From NCBI GenBank assembly GCA_034638255.1, contig JAWPGT010000013.1, positions 310,001-374,000 on the forward strand: a stretch of 64,000 nt of DNA. The letters run 5' to 3'. The notes below the pieces were generated by a model. That model worked only from the letters and a program-made list of their open reading frames with translations. It did no database searches and was not told the origin of the DNA. Source of the stretch: Coprinus comatus. Taxonomy: Eukaryota; Basidiomycota; Agaricomycetes; Agaricales; Agaricaceae. Made by a program: the position numbers and the translations under genes. Positions 36,070 through 48,988 of the stretch are shown here, in pieces (within the stretch, counting starts at the first letter, position 1; the number at the start of each line of letters is the position of its first letter).

Positions 36070-37786
36070 TTATACGAGGTCACCCCATACACTTTCAATC
36101 CAGCTTGTGATGTTTAAAAGTCTCAAAAACCCCAAGTCAATAGCTTTGACGAGAACGGGGTCCTCAAAACCTTTGATAGGTTGTATGATACCAGTGACAT
36201 TATTTCGAGCTTTAGTATGTTTGTCACCTTCCTCTTCATCAAATGTAAGTTTTGAACGTTTCCCTCTGTATGGCTCTCGGAGATCACGACCTGTTCTGAG
36301 TTTTCCTGGAATCTTGGGTTGCGCATGATCATGAGATTGTTCTTTTATGAGGAGCCCTTCTAGAATGGCATCCATAAGTCTCTTCTGCAACAACAGGAAT
36401 ACGGGATCGCGGGGTCGCAAGGTACGTTGAACTGTCTCACGTATATGCCTCTCTTCTTCCTCGTTTACGGATTTAACTATGAACCGATGAGCCCGGATCA
36501 CCTCATCTGCCAAGTTGATGATTTTGAGAGGGTTATCCGATGCTTCGCTTGTGGATTCAATCTCGTCATGTAGTAAACTCCATACACGTTCCATGAAATT
36601 GCTTGCTGAAGATGATTGTGGAGGTGAGGAACCAAGAGGCAATCGCGTCAATGAACGCAATGACGCTGCGATAGCTATTGCTTGAAAATGGTCTTGCAAT
36701 CGATATAGTGCGGGAGAGGAGAAGAAAAATTGTGGCGGAAGCTCATTCTTCTCTGAAGTTTCAGGTAGGAGATTATGTGATCGTGACAGTGTATTCAATA
36801 GCGGGATTTGAGAGGGTTTACAAGAAATGGGTATATGCATTGATAACGCGTGGACAAGACCAGACTTCCATTTCCCTTCGCGTGGAATATCCGTTGTCCC
36901 CAGCCGCTCGCACCATTCGCGCCAGAGTATCCTAACGGTCTCTTCTGTTCTTTCAGAGGCCTCTTGACCGTTCAAAGACCATAGTTTGACCACCAACTCT
37001 CGCTCGCGCACTTTTGCTTCATTTCTGACTAAAGACTGCAATTGTTCTTCTACCATTGTGCCAAGCATGAAGTTATGTAAATCCGTTTTCATATGTTCTA
37101 TAATCTTCAAAATGGTTTGTGAGTGGTCCGTTATGAATTTAGCCAGTGGTAAGGTAGGGCGACTATCTGGTGATTTTGGGAGTGTATCTTTTATCGGAGG
37201 ATATTCAAGTTCGTGCATTAGTGCATCGATTTCGTTATCTCGTATAGGAGCACATCTTTTGCGAAGCGCTTTCAGAACGTCCTTCAGATTTTCAATGAAG
37301 CTATACAAGGGTGCAGTAGAAGGTTGCGGAGGTAAGGAAAGCACATGAAGTAGTTGGTGGTCGGGAGGAAGGAGAGTGACTATGGTATCACGGATGTCTG
37401 ACAAAAGCCTTTTGAGAGCAATGTTTTGTTCAGAAGGTTCTGGAGAAGAGAGATTTTGTGTTGCCTGTTTTCCAGTTGTCAGCGATACTTTTATTTGAAG
37501 GAAGATTATTTCGGCATACTGTATCCCAGAATGCCGCCTGCATGATACCAGAGACGTGGCGCTCAACATTAGTATGTTGGTCAGCAGAGTCTAAGTTCCC
37601 CCCCAATTGTTCTTGAGTCACCAATGAGATAAGTGATTTTCCAGGAGGAATAACCTTGTCGGGGTTGGTAGCAAGTAGATGTAAGAAGTAGGCTCGATTC
37701 AAAGACTCTACGAGTTCTAAAGGCAGGGTCGTTTGCGAGTTATACTCCACTATTATGGACTGCTGGGATTTGGCTACGGTGGCCAT
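36070..37786 (-). CDS. Tcp11/Sok1-like protein
   Basis: Two exons (intron 37465-37519) give 553 residues. The pattern ALKRLLSDIRDTIVTLLPPD, then KDVLKALRKRCAPIRDNEID and a long all-helical remainder, matches the T-complex protein 11 family. Fungal members are related to yeast Sok1, a multicopy suppressor in the cAMP/PKA pathway; the mammalian protein acts in sperm signalling. The CAPxRD motif is the best-conserved part of the family. No catalytic site is known. The C-terminus (LGFLRLLNITSWIESVWGDLV) is intact. The exact cellular role is unknown. Confidence 0.82.
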
Positions 37787-38013
37787 GCGTACAGGTTTCG
37801 GCTGGGAATTGGTAAGGTGAAGTTGCCATAAGCAGTTGGCTCGGCATTCCGCCGTTAGAGATTAATGACGCAATAGGAGATAGGGGCACCCCAATATATT
37901 AATTTAAAACATGTGAAAACTATAATATTGAAAGATGTTTGACTGGACAGCGATGTTTTCATGGATTTTCAAGATTCACCAAAAGAGCTTAACACAAGAG
38001 ACCAGTGTTATCT

Positions 38014-39906
38014 TCAGCGCTTCAGTGTGTCCATTTCTATTTCCCCATCGCGAAATGGATCCATCGACCTTCGTTCAGAACGCATGAGCCCTTCGCCTTC
38101 CCCACTCTCCTTTCTGCCCACAGCTGATTCAACCCTAGATTTGTGACGAGCTTCTTCCTCTTGATAATAGGGATGTTGATGATGATCTGCATCTTCATCG
38201 ACGTCGTCGCCCTCCTCATCACTGGCTTCTCCTAGCTCCCACAAGGCTTCGTCTTCGCCTTCTCTTTCGGCGCCTTCTTCTGTTAATCCCTCTATGTCCT
38301 TGCTTGCAGTGGTTTTCGTCCGTTTTCGTGACGACTTCGATTTCACGGATTTTATTTTTCCCGTAGGAGGCTCGGGCTTTTTGTGGGTGAGCAACACAAC
38401 ACCTGATACAAGGACTAAGATGGAGACGAAGATGAGGAAGAGTGTCCAAGATTTGTATGCATCGACTTCGTCATTGAAAATCTGACCAAACTCTTCATAA
38501 GTTGTGTTTACGGGTGCGTATTCCAGGACTTACCAAAGAATTCAAAAATCTGGAGAAAATGTTAGTTCACCAATCATATTCATTTAATTTGAATAGGCCT
38601 ACCCTGTGGCTGTATAGACCCCATAGAACACTGGTACAACTAACGTCGAATCATATACCTTCAGTCCCTTGTTCAAACAAATAATTTGCAATACAGCGGT
38701 GATTGCAAGAAGGATGATGGTAAAAATGGGGGCTACATGGCCGAATTGATTGCCTGGATTTTCATGAGAAAGGGATCCGGAAAGTAGTTTTACACTGAGC
38801 AATATGCGTGAGCGATCTTTTCAAGAAGCCGAAGATAAAAGACGAACGTTGCTTTCGCAAATACCAGAGTTCCTCCTGCAAGACCACCGCCACAGCAAGC
38901 CCATCCAATTCCCAGTGTCCAAGCAACTTGTTTGTCGTCTTTGGGAGCACTCCACGTCTCTAATAAGTCTGTGATTCGGCCAGAAATGTTTTCCCCAGCA
39001 CTCTTAATCCAGATGGCACACTTCCCTACAACTCCCAGCTTCTCCAACCAACTCCCACCTTTCGTATTTCTCCTTTGTGATGAATTAATGCCGGAAAAAG
39101 GTAATGCTTGTATTTCTGACCGAGCGATCAATATTGCGTCAAGGCAGCTTGTGAATGTCATGAGTAGGTAAAGAGCGAACGACATAACAAAGAAATAGCC
39201 GAGCCAACCACCTCTCCGCCAGAGGTAGGTCAAATGGTCGACATCTGTTTCTGAAGCAATGCCGCTATTTATTGAGCCAAAAACCACGATTCCAACCACT
39301 CCTAGAATCACGACAATGGTACCCTATAACATCATAAGTTTTTAAGTACTAGAGACGTAAAATGAAGAACGAACATAAATGTCATTACTGGTGACAGGTG
39401 TACCGACCAAGAAGCGAGCGAAGAGAAAGTTGAATATTAAGGAGCTAGATCCTAGGGGAGCGACGTATTCTGTGAAAATGGGGGGTGGTTGGTGGGCAGA
39501 ATGTGAAAGCGATCAAATGCCCGACCTGCACGCATGTATTCGAGTGCGAGTGTACTTCCAATTAATTGAGATAAACTTTCCCTTTGGTGAATTCCACGTA
39601 TAGAAAATGAGCATGACAACATACATATACAGTAGCATTCCCAGAAGCCATAGAGGTCTGAGCCAATCCTTTCGACGCGCAGCCTTTGGTATTGCACTTG
39701 TTCGTACCTACAACACAAGTCAAATAGAGAGTCAAAGAAATGAAAGGTCAGCTAACATGATCCAGCTTCGTCAGGTTTAGGCCTGCAGCATTCAAGATTG
39801 AGGCTAGCAAGATAATGGCGAGCCCAATGATGAATGCGACAACGGGATTAATGGGGTTTGTAGTGGATGCTGGGGCTTCATCTGGAATTGCTGTCGAGTT
39901 GTCCAT
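38014..39906 (-). CDS. NIPA-type magnesium transporter
   Basis: A multi-exon gene (at least six introns). It starts MDNSTAIPDEAP at 39906, followed by a first helix (VVAFIIGLAIILLASILNAA). Family signatures are visible: GSTLALEYMRA joined to EYVAPLGSSSLIFNFLFAR, TSNDIYGTIVVILGVVGIVVFG, and the late KGLKVYDSTLVVPVFYGVY helix. NIPA (DUF803) proteins have about nine helices and move Mg2+ or related cations across plasma or endosomal membranes. The C-terminal tail of about 120 residues is charged and acidic (EGEDEALWELGEASDEEGDD) and is specific to fungi. The stop at 38014 follows MDTLKR. Confidence 0.87.
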
Positions 39907-40240
39907 GCACGAGGTAGAGATTAGAGATTAGATATATGTGGATAGTGTTTCTGGTAGATTTCTAAAGAAGTAGTACTTGTAAGGAGAGAAGTGGGAACCG
40001 GTGGCAGAGCATGTAAATCCAATATTGGCTCGTTGACACGATTACATCATCGGCCGCAGTTTGTCGCTTGTGATTGGTCAACTCAGGGCCTTCTTGGGTA
40101 GCCAATAGTAATATTCCAAAATAGGTCTATGATAAAATGACAATGTCTGCATTTACAGCGCTAGTAACAAATAGTTGTCAGAACACGGTTGTGGGTGGTG
40201 CTGAGAATCAGTAACTATCATTCACAACATATGCTTGAAT
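39907..40240. other. Intergenic region
   Basis: 334 nt between the NIPA start and the Ssl1 stop, both on the minus strand. No coding or RNA feature seen. Confidence 0.5.
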
Positions 40241-41896
40241 TTACTTCCCACAACCTGGACAGCAATGTAATACATCGTGCACAAATACATCACAACTGGA
40301 ACAGAAATCATGTTGACAGTCTGGGCACCTGTAACGACCCAGTGCACTAATTCCTTCACTTGTAACCGAAACAATTGTTGGGAAGGTTGCTGCACAGCCA
40401 TGGCAGACCGCGGAAGGATGTGGTGCATCATCGAGTTCGGTTCTGTACACTTATTAGTGTGGTGTACGAGAAAACTGAGTATGGACATACACCGCAGCAT
40501 ATGGCTTGACAGGAAATAGGTGGTGATAACTTCTTGCTAGGTGCGGTGAGCTGACGATCATGAGACCGCATACATCACAGTCTGTTGGTACATCGCAGAC
40601 TTTTGAGAGACATCGAGGGCACAAGAAGCCCTGGCTTTTGAGTTCAGCATGACATGCACACAAGCTTGGTGGTGAGGTGTCAGGGAGTCGTGTCGGGAAA
40701 CCCATTAGCATCAAGTCTGCCGAAGGATTAGCAGTATTTACTCCAGCGGTGCGGGTCAGGGCTTTTTGCGCGGGAGGTGGAATCAGTTCAAATAAGAGAT
40801 CTTTGAAATGTCCCTCGTTCATTGCTACTCCAAACTGACCTGCCCTTGGGAGATATTCATTAGTTGTGAGTGTAAAAAACACTTGGGATCATACCGCCTG
40901 TTCGATCACAGAGCTCCCGACATATCTTCATTTCTGCAGCTAAGGCAACAACAGATATCCGCGTTTTACTTCTAACACAAGATTCCAAAGTTTCATGAAT
41001 GTTTCCAGGATCACATGTGGTTAGGGAACCGAATATTATGATGATTTCTCGCGAAGAATGTGTTGGCAGGTGGCTAAGAAAGCTGAACATTTTTTTAGCC
41101 ATTAGATTTATAGGCACTTACTTCATGCTTGCTTTAGCCGTTTCAATTGCATTTTGTAAACTTGGTTCCCCAGTCGGCTCAAGCTTATGTCGTTCTTTTA
41201 TATAACCAAGAACTTCTTGGGGATTTCCTAAGAGAAGTGTGAAGAAACATCGGGCTACAAAGCATCACGGAAGGTACCTGATAGATCACCGATACGCTCT
41301 CCTAGCCCCGCTCGCATTCCAACTACCCCAACCTGACCAAGGGGATTTTGATCAAACCATTCTAGAATGAATTCACGAGCATATTGCAATGTCAAGTCAA
41401 AACGGGTGGGTCTCATATCCCTGTCCATCATTGCGGAGGATAAGTCGAGTATCAATATGACATGACGGATTATCGTTCGACGAATTGCAGCAGCTGGTGC
41501 AAGGAGTCTGAGTGGCTACGTCAAAGCGGAAGAGTGAGCAAGATAATAGCGACAAACCTTTTCCGACGACCTCTTGCCATTAACTCTTCGACGGAGGTCT
41601 GGAGACTACCAGCCTCGTCTTCCTGCACTGTCTCCCATGACCGGGTATATGAGGCTTCCCAAGTATACGCCTGATTGATAGGCTTAAGCCGCAATGTGCA
41701 TAGTACTCCATGTTTAAAGACTTGCCGAATCCTTGGCTTTTCCTTTTCCTTTGTCTACCTTTTTCTTATCCGCTTTGCCCTTACCTTTGCCTTTTGATTT
41801 GTCTCTGCCGTCATAGTCATCATCGTCCGGCAGTGAGATGTCCGAGTCTGAACCAGGCCCTTGAATGACTAGATTTGCTTCTCGTCTTGGAGGCAT
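40241..41896 (-). CDS. SSL1: TFIIH core subunit Ssl1 (p44)
   Basis: A multi-exon gene. The N-terminal exon is short and Lys-rich ([16 protein letters not shown]). The VWA-like domain has [39 protein letters not shown], and [22 protein letters not shown]. Next come [20 protein letters not shown] and the C-terminal C4 zinc/RING-like region ([36 protein letters not shown] stop). Ssl1 is part of core TFIIH and activates the Rad3/XPD helicase in transcription and nucleotide excision repair. All expected zinc ligands are present. The start at 41896 (MPPRREANL) gives the acidic-Lys N-terminus typical of fungal members. It is divergent from amidohydrolase copy 1 with 173 nt between the ATGs. Confidence 0.92.
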
Positions 41897-42069
41897 TTGT
41901 GGTTTAAGTGCAAGTACTGAATATGGTAAATACGCGTCAACATGATCGGTCCGAAGGCCCTGACGCGACGCGCCCCAATTAAGGGGTAATAAGTTGCAAC
42001 GTTGCAGGCGTGCTGCTAAGTACACTTTATGCTTGCACGCATCCTGCACACTCTTTCACTTTGACTACG

Positions 42070-45000
42070 ATGCTCACCAAACGCCTGCTTTGGTTTCTGG
42101 CGCTCCTGGCCTGCCTATACTCCTTTTCACGTCTCTGGCGACGTTCTTTCAAGTTCATTGACATCCAGCATCATTCTCAGGCACCCCATGCTCAACATGC
42201 GATAACTAGATGTTTGTCTATCCAACAGGAACCTGGCCCTTCACCCGACTTCTGGAAGCGCTCCCGGTCTGACCGTTATGAGTCTGGTACTCGACCAGTT
42301 TTAATTAAGAACGGCAGGATATGGACGGGAATGAAGAACGGTACAGATATTGTCTACGGCAACCTCCTCATGGACAAAGGAATTATTAAATCCGTCGGAA
42401 AGACTGATCTTCTGAAAATAAATGTGAATGTTAACGATTTAGTTGTGGTAGATGCGAAGGGGGCATGGATCACACCTGGACTTGTGGACATACACTCGCA
42501 CATTGGGGATTTCTCGTCACCTGTATTGGCAGGTGCAGTAGATGATAACTCGCTCAAAGGTTTGATACAACCTTGGCTCAGGAGCTTGGATGGTCTGAAT
42601 ACCCACGATGATTCCTATCCTTTGTCGCTGGCGGGTGGTGTAACAACTTCCCTTGTGTTGCCTGGTTCGGATGATGCTATAGGTAACAACTCGTTCTACA
42701 AAAAGCTGGAATACTACTTACATTGATTTAGGCGGCCAGGCCTTTGTCATAAAATTGAGAGAGACTTTGGAAAAGTCACCTTCTTCAATGGTTGTAGAAC
42801 CCCCTTATCATATAAATGATACTTTCCCAGACCCTAATCTACCTTTCCGCTGGCGTCATATCAAGTGAGTCACAATGTTTTATTCAGTAGTGTATCTGAC
42901 TTGCAAAGACATGCGTGTGGTAAGCCAACATTCAATCTGAACAACCAAGCATAGTAACACGAACCGTAAATATCATAGGGGAGAACCCCAGTGAGTTTTC
43001 TGCATTGATCGGCAAGTTCCTGGTCATCCTCATGCTCTTTAGGTGCTGCCTATAAGGGAACCCGCATGGACACAATTTGGGCATTTCGCGATGCGCGAGT
43101 ATTATTTGAGAATGATAGGTGATATGTTACTCACTAAAAGTCTTTAGTTATGCTAAAGCAGGCAAGATAAAAAAGGAACAAGATCAATTCTGTAATAATG
43201 TATTAAGTGGGAAATGGGACCCTGGGTCACACTATCCTGAAGAGATGGAGTGGGAGGCACTAGTCGATGTACTGAGAGGTCGCGTCAAAGTAACGATCAA
43301 TCGCTTGATGATTTCTCTTTGCTAATTGGTTATATTAGGTTAATACCCATTGCTATGAGGCTGTTGACATCGACGACTTCGTCCGCGTGAGTTGTCGCGT
43401 ATTCTTTTCTACTTATTTAATCCGCTCACCTATTTTAAGTTAACCAACGAGTTCAAGTTTCCCGTGGCTGCTTTCCATCATGCCAGTGAAGCCTATCTGG
43501 TTCCAGATGTACTGAAAAGAGCATACGGTATTGTTATCATTTTCCATTCAGATACGGTTCATATTGACGCAAAACAGGAAAGCCACCTGCTATCGCATTA
43601 TTCGCAACTTTCGGTCGGTAAGCACAAATGCCTGAATTGGCAAGGATGGGTGGGTACTCACGACAATATCTCAGATACAAACGCGAAGCCTATCGAGCCT
43701 CTGAATTTGCTCCTAAGATTCTCGCACAGCACGGTTTGACCGTTCTAATGAAGGTAATTCTAACGTTAAACTCCTGGTCGTCCACTAATCCATTGTTTCT
43801 ACAGAGCGATCACCCTTCGGCGATTGACTCTAGGTATCTCATGTTTGAAGCACAACAGGCCTTCTTCTATGGGCTGCCGCATAATCTAGCGCTAGCCTCG
43901 GTCACTAGCAATTCAGCCGAGGTTCTTGGTATGGGGCACCGCCTGGGCTATATACGAGAAGGTAAGAGTGTTCTCCAACTGTAAAGTCTTTGATTGTAAC
44001 ACGATTTCTACTCAGGATGGGATGCAGGTAAAACTTTTGAATGAATTTATTTGGACCTCTGCTCATAACTGTTTCCAGATGTCGTGATCTGGGACAGTCA
44101 TCCACTTGCTTTAGGAGCAACGCCCACCCAAGTTTTTGTGGATGGGCTTCCACAATTCCAAGCGGCACACAAAATTGAGAAGCCCACCAATTATCAGAAG
44201 CTACCCAAAGTCCCAACCTTTGATAAAGAAGCTGAAGCTGCTGTCAGATACGAGGGTCTTCCTCCTCTAGAACCCAGAAAGGCAAAACCTACTACTGTTT
44301 TTGTTAATGTCAAAAATGTTTACCAACCCAGCGGAAATATGGGTGTTCATGAAACGTTTACCACGCAAATGGGAGCGGAGCTTGGTATCGTAGTTGTTCA
44401 GAATGGCTTGATAACTTGTTCTGGTTCAGGACAATCTTGTTTGACTGACGTTCTCAGGACATCTTCCGAAGTGAATACCATTGACTTGGAGGGCGGTTCC
44501 ATCTCTCCTGGATTTACATCGTATGGGTCTCCATTAGGGCTGGAAGCGGTTAATCAAGAGCCATCGACCAACGATGGTTTGGTGCTAGACCCTCTGGTGA
44601 AGCCTGTCCCCAAAGTGCTGGGAAATGATTTTATCCTTGCACATGCTGCTGATGGGTTACAATTTGGTACTCGTGATGCACTGTATGTTGTTAGCTGTCG
44701 ATTCAAACTATGAAGTTCACTGATTTACGCTTTAGCTTGGCTTATCGTTACGGGGTAGGTGCTCTTTGTGTTCTTATTTGATAGACTTTTTTAAGTTCTT
44801 TATAGGTAACATCTGCGGTAACCGCTCCAGCTCATCAGGCCTTTTACGGTGGAATTGGAGTTTCTTTCTCGTTAGGGGCTCTCAATAAGATGCAGAAAAA
44901 ATCCGTAATTCAGGAGATAACTGGGTTGCACATCTCCGTAGGTCACTTCTCGCGCCCTAGTGTAAGCTCTCAAATTGCGACGCTCCGCCGCCTTCTCCTG

Positions 45001-45783
45001 GGACCTCCAAGTGGTTCCGCGGGAACATATTTCGAGAAGGTTAAAAGCGTAAGATTCCTTTTCTACTTTTAACTTTGCGGGGAAATCTAATTTCTTTCAG
45101 GGTGCAATTCCACTTGTTGTTGAAGCTCACAGTGTCGATATTATTGCAACACTCCTGATCCTAAAATCAGAAGTGGAGTACAAATTGAAGAGCAATATCA
45201 GACTTACTATCACGGGAGCTACAGAAGCCCATTTCCTTGCAAAAGAGCTTGCGAAAGCAAATGTAGGAGTGATATTAACTTCACCCAGGCCTTTCCCTTC
45301 GACTTGGGAAAAAAGGAAAATGTATGGCATAACTTGGATGTTGAATTTAGTGTCAAATTAACAAGGTTTACAGTCTTCCAGGGCCACCTTTCTCCAAGGA
45401 GACAACTTTGACCACATTATTAAATCATGGCGTGGTTGTTGGAATTGGATGTGAACAAATTTGGCAAGCACGCAGCTTACCGTTAGAAGTGGCTTGGGTG
45501 AGCATTATTGTTCTGGACTGCCACCAGCATTAACTGACAAAGGGAAAACTAGGCTGCTATCAGTTCCGGGGGACGTATCAGTAAGACCGAGGCATTCGCG
45601 CTTGGAAGCGTTAATGTTGAAAAGCTTCTCGGAGTGGAACGAGATGCAGGAAAGGTAGATCTAGTGGCAACTAGACATGGGGATTTGCTAGACTTTGGAT
45701 CGGAGGTTGTTGCAGTCATATCAGAGGCGGAGGGTATGGTTAATGTGATCCGGGAGGATAGTTACCAACTGAACCGTACATAA
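42070..45783 (+). CDS. Membrane-anchored amidohydrolase, copy 1 (CE9-like)
   Basis: A gene of more than a dozen exons encoding about 900 residues. A signal-anchor (KRLLWFLALLACLYSF) is followed by the amidohydrolase composite strand region (LIKNGRIWTGMKNG) and the metal motif DIHSHIG near residue 140. Later candidate metal histidines lie in NTHCYEAVDID and AAFHHASEAY. Fungal relatives are often labelled carbohydrate esterase family 9 or imidazolonepropionase-like, but the substrate is unknown. The second half (from about 44335) repeats the pattern without HxH (ISPGFTSYGSPLG). Exons at 42909-42919 (11 nt) and 42979-42990 (12 nt) are separated by an intron with a GT donor at 42920. The intron at 43095-43147 has a GC donor. 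The second copy lies 4.5 kb downstream. Confidence 0.85.
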
Positions 45784-45866
45784 GAGTATGATAGATCACG
45801 TGCGCGAGATAATTAACGTTTGTGTCCTTGCCTTTTGACGCGTCTAACATTAGTCTCGCATTGCCC

Positions 45867-48822
45867 ATGCCCAAGGCCGTCAAAACGCGCGTGGATGCGT
45901 CTGCTGCAAATGGAAAACAGATAACTGACTTCTTCCCGCGCAAGCTGGCTTGCACACCGCAGACTCAGAAGACCTCCAGCTCTGCCTCCTGCCGTGACTC
46001 ACGCAAGCCTGCCCCTCCAACAACACTTAAAACATCGAACACCACATCCAGTACTCCCTCCTCCTCCTCCTCCAAGCCCCCTCCAGTAGTCATAATGCCG
46101 TCCTCTACTAAACGTCTGCGCTCCCAGAGCATTGTATCTCCTCGCCCGATCAGGAATAAACGTCCAAAGAACATCCTTTGTAACTCGAATTTTGAAGACA
46201 CCATGGACGTTGTCAACGAATCTGTCGTATATGTCAAATCCGATGCCCCCACTGTTTCGAGTACTCCCATGCCACCTCCTGTTGGAACTCGGCCAAGGAA
46301 GAAGCTCCGCCATTCGGATTCACCGGAGCTGCGCATAGAAATAGACTTGACGGTTCCAAGCAGTGTGCCTGAAGAAAAAGAATTGGAAGTGAAATACCTG
46401 GAACAAAAAGACATCAGAACGGTACAAGAGAGCGTTAACACATGGAGAAAGCAGGATTTACCCCCTTCACCATCCACAAGTGCGAGTAGTCCTATTGAAT
46501 CAAACGTGCTGGGGACTTCTCCTCAGCATAGTTCTGACGATCTAGCCAGGAAATACACCTCTTTGAAACCCCGCAGCGATCTTCCTACCATCCCAACACC
46601 TCCTTTAAGTGAGAGCTCATCCTATACACAATCAACACGTGTTGTAGACGCAGATCTTAGAGCACGTCAGGCTGTCGAAGAAATTAGGGCAAGAGCGTTT
46701 GCTGCTGCACTTAATAGCTCAAGTCCTTCATCGCCACTCTCCAGTCTTGAGAGCCTCGACAGTAGTGATGATGATGAGGATGGTTTTGATGAATTGGGTC
46801 TCACAAGGATTGTAAAACCGGACAGGTAATGCCCTTTTCTCGCCAGCTCAGTGATTCAATTGTTAATGTGTTGATCAGCCCTATCAAGCCATCGAAACCT
46901 AGGGTAGCTCCCCGCCAGTATGACCTACGCAAGAAAGGAGCGCCTCCAAAAACTACATCTTGGCAGCCACAACCAATACTAAAGCCGGACCGAGTCCAAC
47001 GATCTTCTCCCCCTATTAGACAAAAACCTTCTATCAATCCGTTGGATGCTCTTCTCAAAGATGATTCCGGGGGTCGCTCCAAAAGAGTAGTCAGTTTTGC
47101 TGATCGAGAAGAACGCCTTCGTCGTTTGGCTGAACTCAATCTCGATGATTCGGATAATGAATTGGAAGATCCAAAGACCCCTCCAGATGACAACTTCATC
47201 AATGCAGAAGATGGGAATCCATTCATTGATCAGAACCAAAAAGAGCAGGTCCTTCAGATCTTTCAAGGAAATAAAGACATTGAGGCGGAAGAAGAAAAAT
47301 TACGACAACGAACACAAGTTGGTGTTCCTTTTTGGAATGCATCCGAATCGTGCTCGGCGATGGTCATAGACGACTTACCCCCTCCAAGTTACCAAGGAAT
47401 GGACCCCATGCTAAGAATCCTGGCCGAAGCTATTACGAACAGCGATCTCAGTACTGTTGAAGTCGTGTTGCAATCTGGAGTATTGGGCACGGCAGATTAT
47501 CATGATGCAGGCTCGTATATAATTGCTTTCCTTTATCGTTCTGGTAAGTTTACTCCTCGGCCACGCTCTATAACCTTTAATGACTATTTCGAAGCCTTGA
47601 GTCCTTCGCAAGATGTATTGAGCAATCTTGCTTTTGAAGCGTTACTGAGCATCTGGGGCAGTTCCAATTCGACAGTTCCCGAGTTGTCATTCGATACCAT
47701 ACTATATGCTCTTCGATTATTGGGAGCCGATTCGGCTGTGATAGGAAAACTGGGTTGGGTTGCTCATAATGCGCCTTGTGACATCTCTGATTCTCAACGA
47801 GAAATATGTATTGATCGCTTGGTCCATTGCATCAGAACGGCAACAGAGCAAGCACTCCCATCATACCATTCTCCTCATTAACTAATCTTTTTTTAGTGCC
47901 CAAAAACTCGTACAGAAAGACATTCCTGATATTGTCACCTCTCTGCTCCTTGTAGCAATTGAATCGTCGACAGCTCCTAATAGGCGCATATGTTTGCAAC
48001 GCGCTATCCATGAAGTTTGTCAATCTATGGGAGACGCACATGAAATAAATCCAGAAATGGTATGGTCCTCTTTTCGCTACAGATGATGTCTCATCCCTGT
48101 TTTTCCAAAGGAGAGTGCCATCTGTAATAAAGTGCTCCGCTCAATTACAACTTATTCGCTCAAAAATAAGGCGTACGCCTTGAGTTTCTTTTCGAGCGGT
48201 TCTGGACGCACCGCACGCATCGCACGATGCATGGCCCATGCTATGCTGACTGATAAAGCAGCCATGTTACCAGTATGTGATTTATATAACTGTTTCCCCT
48301 GTTATGACGACTCAAAATCCATCTAGTCGTGTTATTCGGCCTTCCCACCCTTATCGGATATTATCTCCTTGCTCACCGTTCAACCCGTTTCTTCAACTCG
48401 ACGTCCTGGAAATTTTGAAATCCATGAAAAGACCGATTACGGTGACCTATCATGTTGGACGTCGATATTAGCTGTCGCTATCAATGACATAATGGGATAT
48501 ATGGACGATGAAAAACTTAATCAAGCAATTGTCTCACCCCAGAAAAGCCCTTCGAAAAGACATCAATCACCTACGCTTGAAATTCATAATAAGCTGCTAC
48601 ATATACATGGCCGAATACGTGAGTTAATATTTAAATGCTGCTATTGTATATACCTAACGTTATCAACGTGTAGAGGATACCCGTGCTGCTCATTTGGACC
48701 GGTCAGCAACGAAAGCCATCATATACCAAACTGCGTTCCGTATTTATTACCAACACCAAGCAACGAGTCAATATCGAAAAACCAGTAATCAAAATATTCA
48801 TCACTACTTCGGAAAAAAATGA
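45867..48822 (+). CDS. Nse6/SLF2-like (CANIN-type) SMC5/6-associated protein with PIP-like box
   Basis: Seven exons (introns 46826-46878, 47544-47594, 47848-47896, 48060-48110, 48273-48326 and 48619-48673) give 880 residues. The N-terminus carries GKQITDFFPRK, a good match to a PCNA-interacting (PIP) core ITDFF with following basic residues. About 400 disordered, Ser/Pro-rich residues follow, then an all-helical C-terminal domain (DPMLRILAEAITNSDLSTVE; LSNLAFEALLSIWGSS; DIPDIVTSLLLVAIES). The helical part resembles the CANIN domain of SLF2/FAM178, which recruits the SMC5/6 complex to DNA; assignment is by layout and recollection, not by search. The ATG at 45867 lies 83 nt after the stop of amidohydrolase copy 1. 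One intron (47848) has a GC donor; another (47544, 51 nt) is in frame without stops. Confidence 0.6.
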
Positions 48823-48988
48823 TTGTTTGCCTTAGGTTGTTATTCTGCTTGGCGCTTTAACTGTAATATAGCATCTTCTCACCCCCATACTATATTAATC
48901 ATTTATTTTTCCCTTGTTTTGCCCTTCGTAACTTTATTTTGTTAATTATACATTATACAGTCATTTCTTATATACCTCTATATACTAG

